A stretch of 64,000 nt of DNA. Source: Chytridium lagenaria. Lineage: Eukaryota > Chytridiomycota > Chytridiomycetes > Chytridiales > Chytridiaceae. A program made the position numbers and the translations under genes. Positions 46,492 to 64,000 of this stretch are shown here, piece by piece (position 1 is the stretch's first letter; every line of letters begins with the position of its first letter). The DNA lies in assembly GCA_025449115.1 (NCBI GenBank), contig JAHLKC010000122.1, forward strand, positions 1-64,000. Reading direction: 5' to 3'. The notes under the pieces were generated by a model. It made no database searches. It worked only from the letters and a program-made list of their open reading frames with translations, and was not told the origin of the DNA.

Positions 46492-47133
46492 TTATTTTTG
46501 CTGTATCGTGGTTGAGCTTTTCCCACCTGATTTATGGATAACTTTCACATTCGTAATCATGATCCCTTTATCCACTGCTTTACACATGTCAAAAACCGTG
46601 CACGCCGTCATCGATACTGCAACCATGGCTTCAACCTCCACGCCAGTCCGTCCCACACATTCAACCGTTGACACAATATCCACGGATTGTGCGTCATCCT
46701 CCAATGTCAAATCCACGGCGATACGTGAGAGGGAGAGGGGATGCGCTAAGGGAATGAGAAGACCAGCTTGTTTAGCGGCGTTGATGCCTGCGATTTTGGA
46801 GACGGTGAGAACGTCGCCCTTTTGGATAGCATTGGATTTGAGGAGACTGTAGGCTTGTGCGGTGGAGAAGGTGACGCGGCCATAGGCTTTTGCTATACGG
46901 TGCGTTTCGTCCTTGTGAGCAACGCCCACCATAGAGACCTTTCCAGACGCATCAACGTGTGATAAGGAAGGTGATGATGCTGATGATGAAGTAAAAGATG
47001 ATGATGATGATGCTGATGATGGTGATGGTAGTGATGATGGTGATGATGGTGATGGTGATGGTGATGACAAAGTATTAGAGCATGAGCGTATCAACGCCCT
47101 ATGGAGTCGTCGTAGAGGTAGTAGTGTCGACAT
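46492..47133 (-). CDS. Cyclic pyranopterin monophosphate synthase (MoaC), stand-alone
   Basis: Catalyses the second half of cPMP formation in molybdenum cofactor synthesis. One intron-free frame of 213 residues starts at the ATG at 47133 (MSTLLPLRRLHRALIRSCS), an Arg/Ser-rich, acid-free start suited to mitochondrial import. A Ser/Pro-rich low-complexity linker encoded by GAT/GGT trinucleotides follows. The MoaC domain covers HVDASGKVSMVGVAHKDETH, KGDVLTVSKIAGINAAKQAG, LIPLAHPLSLSRIAVDL, VECVGRTGVEVEAMVAVSMT, FDMCKAVDKGIMI and the C-terminal K-x-GGKS loop (HKSGGKSS). All the conserved active-site motifs (HPL, GVExEA, DMCKA-DK, GGKS) are present. In many Dikarya MoaC is fused behind MoaA; here no MoaA domain is attached. 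Confidence 0.93.
   Translation of the reverse strand: MSTLLPLRRLHRALIRSCSNTLSSPSPSPSSPSSLPSPSSASSSSSFTSSSASSPSLSHVDASGKVSMVGVAHKDETHRIAKAYGRVTFSTAQAYSLLKSNAIQKGDVLTVSKIAGINAAKQAGLLIPLAHPLSLSRIAVDLTLEDDAQSVDIVSTVECVGRTGVEVEAMVAVSMTACTVFDMCKAVDKGIMITNVKVIHKSGGKSSTTIQQK
46966..47066. repeat. GAT/GGT-type trinucleotide low-complexity tract
   Basis: Imperfect (GAT)n and (GATGGT)n repeats that encode the Ser/Pro-rich linker of MoaC on the minus strand. Confidence 0.75.
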
Positions 47134-47367
47134 TGTATATTGTGATGGGTAAATAATAAGCGTTTACTACTAATTTGTGAATAGGTGAATATGCATTTCC
47201 TGTACTGAATATTTACTATGTAGATTGCGCCACACCCCCCCTCTGCTATTCCCTCTATTCCTTCCAGACCAATTCAACCAATAGGATGATGAATTTCAAT
47301 TGGACTTTGAAGGAGTGGGTTGCACTAAATTATTCGGCCTTTTTTCTTTCGAATCCATTTCTGAACT

Positions 47368-48330
47368 ATGGCAGAGCAGGTGAGCCCATCAGATGGATCA
47401 AGCAGAGGAGCAGCAGTTGGGGGGGCAGACGATGGACGAACGGCATGGAAGGAGTGGATTCGCATGATGTGAGGAGGGGGTCAGAAGGAACGGAATGGAT
47501 GATGGAGGAGGTGGTGGTGGGGATGAGGAGTTTTTATGATTTGGCAATTGGACTTGGATCAAAAAAAAATCCAACTTTTTTGATGGATGACTTGTGGACG
47601 GGTCGATGGATGTTGAGGTATTCATCGACAAGCTAGGACTCACGCGAGGGGGGGAGATGTCGTTAAGGGAGTCTACGGAGGGAGGGATAACAAGATGAAC
47701 CTCTGCGTTGGGCATATACTTCATGCAGAAGAATCAAGGCATGCATTTTACTTATCTCGCATAATCATCATCATCACAGACCGAGAAGGCTTTCCAGCGT
47801 CAGGCAGGGATCTTCCTGAACTCCAAGCTTGCGGCCAAGAAGAAGGGAGGCCCCCAGCGTTGGTACAACGATGTCGGTCTTGGCTTCAAGACCCCCAGGG
47901 AGGCTATTGAGGGCACCTACATCGACAAGAAGTGCCCCTTCACTTCTGGAACCATCTCCATCCGTGGTCGTATTCTCACCGGTGTCGTTGTCTCGACAAA
48001 GATGAAGAGGACCCTTATCATCCGCCGTGACTACCTTCACTACATCCCCAAGTACAACAGATACGAGAAGCGTCACAAGAACTTGGCCGCTCACGTCTCC
48101 CCCGCCTTCATCGGTGTTGAGGCTGGTGATGTCGTGACCGTTGGACAATGCAGGTGAGGAGAGATTCTTTTTGGCATTTACCATATTTATTACTTCCACT
48201 TGTCTTAATGACTGACCTTGTATTTCTTTCCCACACCAGGCCCATCTCCAAGACCGTCCGCTTCAACGTCCTCAAGGTCCAGAAGAAGACTGTCAAGGGA
48301 GCCGGTGGCAAGCAGTTTGCCAAGTTCTAA
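47368..48330 (+). CDS. RPS11: 40S ribosomal protein uS17 (S11)
   Basis: Core small-subunit ribosomal protein. A tiny first exon (MAEQ, 47368-47379) ends at a GTGAGC donor. A 400-base intron follows, a usual layout for fungal ribosomal protein genes, and coding resumes at 47780 with [20 protein letters not shown]. Conserved segments are [79 protein letters not shown] and [20 protein letters not shown]. The protein ends KQFAKF at 48330. A second intron lies at 48154-48240. It is GC-richer and more codon-biased than its neighbours, as expected for a highly expressed gene, and the coding frame is unbroken. Confidence 0.97.
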
Positions 48331-48615
48331 GCATCTGCACAGGGTTATTGGTTTTGACCTAGCCGGGGTTTTGTTTGATAATAAAAAAAACCATTTTATT
48401 GCCTGCCATTCATGCTTCTGGCGTCACGCGTTATTTCCTCACAGTATGCCCAGTTCGTCCCGTTTCCCGTCATCGTTAAAACAAAAAGAAAAGCAACTCG
48501 GGATACAATAAAAAAAAGGTGATGGATATTATTGTCCTTGTTCATGCATATAACCCGCCATTCGTCTTTCACATACGCCGTAAAGCCCAAATCCCCTTCC
48601 CTTCTACAACAATAA

Positions 48616-49061
48616 CTACCACAAAGCCTTCCGCCGCATGCGATCAATGAGGGTCTGCTTCTTGGATATCGATAGCTTATTAAAAGAATCCTCCTTCTGC
48701 CTCTCCAAAAACTCCCTCCTCTGCTGCGGCATTGGCGCTATTCTCAAAATAAACGCCGGGAACGTGTTGTACTTGCGAGCGAGTTGTTGAACGGTCCATG
48801 TGTCTGGGTCTTCTGTGCGTAACCTCCTGGCCTCTTCAATCTGCTCCTTGCTCATGATGGACCGTTTAGGGTGTTCTCGGAGTCTTGGGGGAGGGCGTCT
48901 TCGGTGGTGATAGGGGCAGGGTCTTTGCGACGATGGATAAGAGTGCTGCCATCATCTAACCGGACTCTTTTGGTGTCTTTAGGGATGTACCAGGTGTAGA
49001 AGGTACGGCATGAAGTCACAGATGAGGACCGTCCGATGCAACGATTCAAGAGCCCACTCAT
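48616..49061 (-). CDS. Mitochondrial large-subunit ribosomal protein mL58 (MRP-L20 family)
   Basis: Fungal mitoribosome protein. The start is the ATG at 49061 (MSGLLNRCIGRSSSVTSCR), a mitochondrial-type presequence. The frame runs to ENTLNGPS and stops; the MRP-L20 domain continues directly in the next frame from about 48857 (SKEQIEEARRLRTEDPDTWT, VQQLARKYNTFPAFILRIAP, RREFLERQKEDSFNKLS). It ends RMRRKALW at 48616. The two frames overlap by an ATGA, so a single missing base is the simplest explanation. The whole protein is about 148 residues, normal for the family. The EEARRLRTEDPDTWTVQQLA segment is the family hallmark. Confidence 0.82.
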
Positions 49062-49158
49062 GATTTGAGAGAATTGATTTTCCGTTTTCTTTTTTCGACA
49101 ATTCTTTTATTTTGGTTTTTACAAACTCCACCTTTTTTGGTTTGGGGGAAGGGAGAGG

Positions 49159-51340
49159 TCAGAACTTGTGGGTCCAAGAGGTGGACCTGATGCCGTCGTA
49201 GATGAGTGTGTTGTTCAAAGGAATGTACTGGTGCGTCAAAATCTTAATGACCTCTTGTGAGACAATGCCTCCCATAATGCCAGCCATTGCAGGTAACTCG
49301 GCTCCACCGCATCTAACGCTGCACTAATGTCAACACACTAGATACACTATGGGTTTAAAGGAGAACACAAACTTACGTTTCATGAATATGATCGTCAGAA
49401 ATAGACGACGGGTTCAATTGCCACTTTGAACAAAGCGACGCGACAGTCTTTTTAAGATGCCCAATATCAACCTCAAGGTCCTCGCTAAACGCACCTGAAA
49501 AATAAAATAGAATGAGCATAAAGGGGTTATATCATTCACAAAAACCTTCCGCACCTGGAAGCTTCTTATAAGCCTCTTCAAATTTATCCACAGCACGAAG
49601 CAAAATGTAAAACACAACATGATTGTCCAAATCGTCCAAAAATCGAGCTACCATAAACTTTAGTACTGGTGTGAACGAGGAAAACACAACGCACCTATAT
49701 CATGAGACAACATCTCAGTCTTCTCGTATTCCTCTTTTATAGATCGATACCGAAACACTTGAAGCAGTGACGCGTTTTTGCAAAACCTCTCAATCTCTTC
49801 AAGCGGGATGGCATCCGGAGATCTGTCTAAACTAGAAAGCAATCCCTGAACGCGGGTTCGGACGCTGTTCACATTTTCCCTTGCCTTTGTACGGTATCTA
49901 TTAAAAAAAAAATGAGCATCAGAGTATAAGGGAGTCACTTTACAGTGTTTGGAGTTGGACGTAGGTCTCGGTGTCGGATTTCATGTCTGGAACGGCGCCC
50001 ACCACAGGAAGTTTTCCTTTTCCTTCATTGTTCACAAAGTCGCGAACTGCGCGAGCGATAATCCAAAAGTTGAGAGACTGCAAAGATAAGAAAGATTTAT
50101 AACTGTAGTGCTCTACCTTAGCAGTGAGATTTGTAGCGAGAGCATCGTCAAGGAGCGTTTGAACATCTTTTGAGATCTACAAAATCGTTGGTAAGTTCTT
50201 TGCATGGAAAAGAATCTACCGTTGTTGTAGTGCAGGCACGATGAACGGAAGCAATAGCCTCATCAAAGTTCTCATTATCATCTGAAGCTGACCTCCTCTT
50301 GGAATTCACAAGTTCCTTAAACTCATTCTTCTCTTTGTAGTTTTGAGGAATCTTGCCGTCATGCTAAACTAATAAATACAATATCGTCATAAACTTAAAG
50401 CACCAACCTCACTCCTCCATTGCTCTAAACACTGAAGAAGAATAATCGGGTACGGGACGTGATTAAACTTCATAGAGTCCAAATCTTCAAGCTTGATGGA
50501 CTTGGAAAACGCCGTAAGCTCATCAAATGGACAATCTAACCGAAGATCCACAAGCTGATCAGGGTGAGTCTCGACAACTACACAAGCATGGTTAATCACC
50601 AGAACTATCACAACCATCTCCAACCTGTGTGTTCAGGGATGGCGATCCGGAGGTATCCAACAAACCCATAGGTTTTCACCACAACCAACGGTACACCATG
50701 CTGCCAACAAATCTCTGAAAGTTTCACCACAGCCGCTTCAGCAAGATTACAAGTAATGACCACTGTGAACTGTTTGAAAAAGTCTGGTCGAGTTTCAATG
50801 ATGCTAACAGGGTCCTTTTTTTATGCAACCCATTAAACCAAAAACCGTTTGTTTTTTTGTCCACAAACCTCATCCACATGATAACTCGAAACCTCTTCAT
50901 TCAATTCCCGAGTAATTCTGCAGCGCACTTTGCTCGATTCTTGCCAATATGATCTTGTTCAAGGAAAAAGTTGCAGCCAACATCACTCCCATCCACCGTC
51001 TTCCCGTCTACCAACGTAAAAGAACCGATACCTAGGAGTGTCGTATAAGCCAGTGCATGCATATAACCACGATAAACCTAAACCATGAACTCACCTGGAA
51101 GAACTAAATTCTTCAACGTTTCTGTTCCCGTCGCAGTCCCATGCAACAAGCAAACGCGGGCAGTTTCCAACGCATGCTGGCCATGCGCTTGCCACAACCT
51201 TTTCATAAATTAACCCGCATGAAAAGGTCAATCATTTCGATACACCTTTCGACTTGCTTGAATGGGGTAGGGGAAATGCGATACTCACCGCAACTGTCTG
51301 TCGTATTTTGGGACTTGTCGACCTTGGTCCCCTCTATCAT
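49159..51340 (-). CDS. NEDD8-activating enzyme E1 regulatory subunit (NAE1/APPBP1/Ula1)
   Basis: With Uba3 it activates NEDD8/Rub1 for cullin neddylation. The ATG at 51340 ([11 protein letters not shown]) is followed by [20 protein letters not shown] once one A is added to the run at 51306-51309. Then come [20 protein letters not shown], the adenylation-like fold [60 protein letters not shown] and [20 protein letters not shown]. The NAE1-specific helical insert runs from about 50400 to 49700. The C-terminus is [20 protein letters not shown] with [17 protein letters not shown], ending at a stop codon at 49159-49161. No catalytic Cys is expected, since that lies in Uba3. About nine introns; one further break near 50900. 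Confidence 0.93.
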
Positions 51341-52376
51341 TTCGAATGCAAATTTCTTTGAAGCGACACTTTGCCGTCATGCAAGTTTGTTGTCAAAGCC
51401 GAACGGACAGAAGTGGATGCGGGAGTATTGGTACAATATGGGGTGGAGTCATGTTGAATATGGTACTGGATACTATACATCCCTCCGTGCTGTCATGGAT
51501 TTTGTTTAATTCAATACGGCCCAAAGTAATCTTTTATTTAAGCCTCCGGAAGTGAAGATGGAATGGGTAACTGTTTTTTTTACCTTGTCTCCCAATTTAT
51601 AACGCTGGGGAATTCTCTCCAGAAATTCAGTAAAAAAAGCAATCTTACTCGATTAACCTTAAACATATTACACCTGCGTTAAGGAAAACGTCTTTCTAGA
51701 AAGAGTAATGAGTCAATGCACTAAAAGGCATAAATGTAGGGCCCGTTGAGGTAGCAAGGATAGTTCTGGAATCTGACTTCATCTGGAGACACGGACTGGA
51801 TTTATATATAATGTAGACACATGTGTTTCCGTGGATCCATTCACCTGAGCCAGTTATTAGTCTCAACCTCGACTCAAATGTGATGCTTGATGGGGTAAAG
51901 GGAGTTTACCGGAATTATTATGATGCTTTACCCACTGTCTTGATATGTAGCATTAAATCCAATATTTTTATTTTAATGTCCAAGTTACGACGAATTCTTT
52001 GGAGATCATTCCCGGAATGTAAGTAAAAAGGTTAGCCTTCTTTTTACAAATAAGGATGCTTTTCATATTTTACCGTATTTCTTTTCGTTTTTTCCCTTCT
52101 AGCGATAAATGAGCTTTTTATGAGATAATTGATTTATTTAGTTAAAGCTTTTTCTTTTTACAACAACAATTAAACACGATTACAATCATTTATTACTTCT
52201 TTTCTCTTACTTTTATCCTCTTTCCTTTTTTTTTCCTTTTTTTTTTTTCTTTTTCTTTTTCTTTTCTTTTCTTTTCTTTTCTTTTCTTTTCTTTCTGGTT
52301 TCCTTTTTTTTTTTTCTCCTTCTTTACTCTCACAACCCACGGTCTGGATCAAATCCATGTACTGACGCGGGTCTCT
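51341..52376. other. Intergenic region upstream of NAE1 and downstream of the NRPS
   Basis: AT-rich. No supported gene. It contains the pyrimidine microsatellite at about 52196-52319. Confidence 0.5.
52196..52319. repeat. (CTTTT)n polypyrimidine microsatellite
   Basis: Nearly pure T/C strand with a run of CTTTT pentamers at about 52257-52301, flanked by T tracts. It lies just past the 3' end of the NRPS gene. Confidence 0.9.

Positions 52377-64000
<11,624 letters not shown>

Noticed and set aside
48616..49061. Two overlapping genes (ATGA overlap) as a bicistronic pair
   Set aside because: Both halves belong to one mL58 protein; a single missing base explains the overlap better.

Overview
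This window is nuclear DNA of a fungus with short, frequent GT-AG introns and compact gene spacing. A flagellated (chytrid-like) lineage is the best inference. It carries a CFAP70/TTC18 axonemal gene and an LRRC43-like gene, which non-flagellated fungi lack. It also has fungal-type genes: a JSN1/Mpf1-type RRM-PUF protein, a Bpl1 biotin ligase with an amidotransferase-like N-terminus, Atg7, Dnf-type flippase, mL58 and CFEM-like cysteine-rich secreted proteins. No species can be named from the sequence alone.

Layout. 1-11446: twinfilin (5'-truncated), RRM-PUF RNA-binding protein, pinin, a ubiquitin-specific protease and a Cue2-like CUE/Smr nuclease. 11520-17041: a large unrecognised gene with a degenerate basic/acidic repeat tail, then biotin-protein ligase. 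17087-28214: a run of secretory-pathway genes. It holds an RNase T2, two divergently transcribed Cys/His-rich CFEM-like proteins, a small CFEM-type GPI-anchor candidate, and a LIV-1-type ZIP metal transporter divergent from it. 28745-40900: CFAP70, a START/SRPBCC protein, Atg7 and an LRRC43-like protein. 40958-51340: P4-ATPase, MoaC, ribosomal protein uS17 (S11), mL58 and the NEDD8 E1 subunit NAE1/Ula1. 52377-64000: the 3' part of a large multimodular NRPS on the minus strand, running off the right edge; its condensation domains resemble those of hydroxamate-siderophore synthetases.

The most interesting part is 19024-28214. Three secreted CFEM-like proteins, two of them very rich in His and Cys, sit next to a His-rich zinc/iron-family transporter in two divergent pairs. 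The arrangement recalls the Candida Pra1/Zrt1 zincophore-transporter pair. I infer an extracellular metal- (zinc, possibly heme or iron) capture and uptake locus. The NRPS about 24 kb away could add siderophore-based iron uptake, though nothing in the sequence links the two.

Caution: many conserved genes are interrupted by apparent single-base deletions, mostly in homopolymers and with no intron to explain them. I read these as sequence errors, so CDS spans below are genomic extents from start to stop codon, introns included, and several need one or more frame corrections. No tRNA, CRISPR or intact transposon was recognised.
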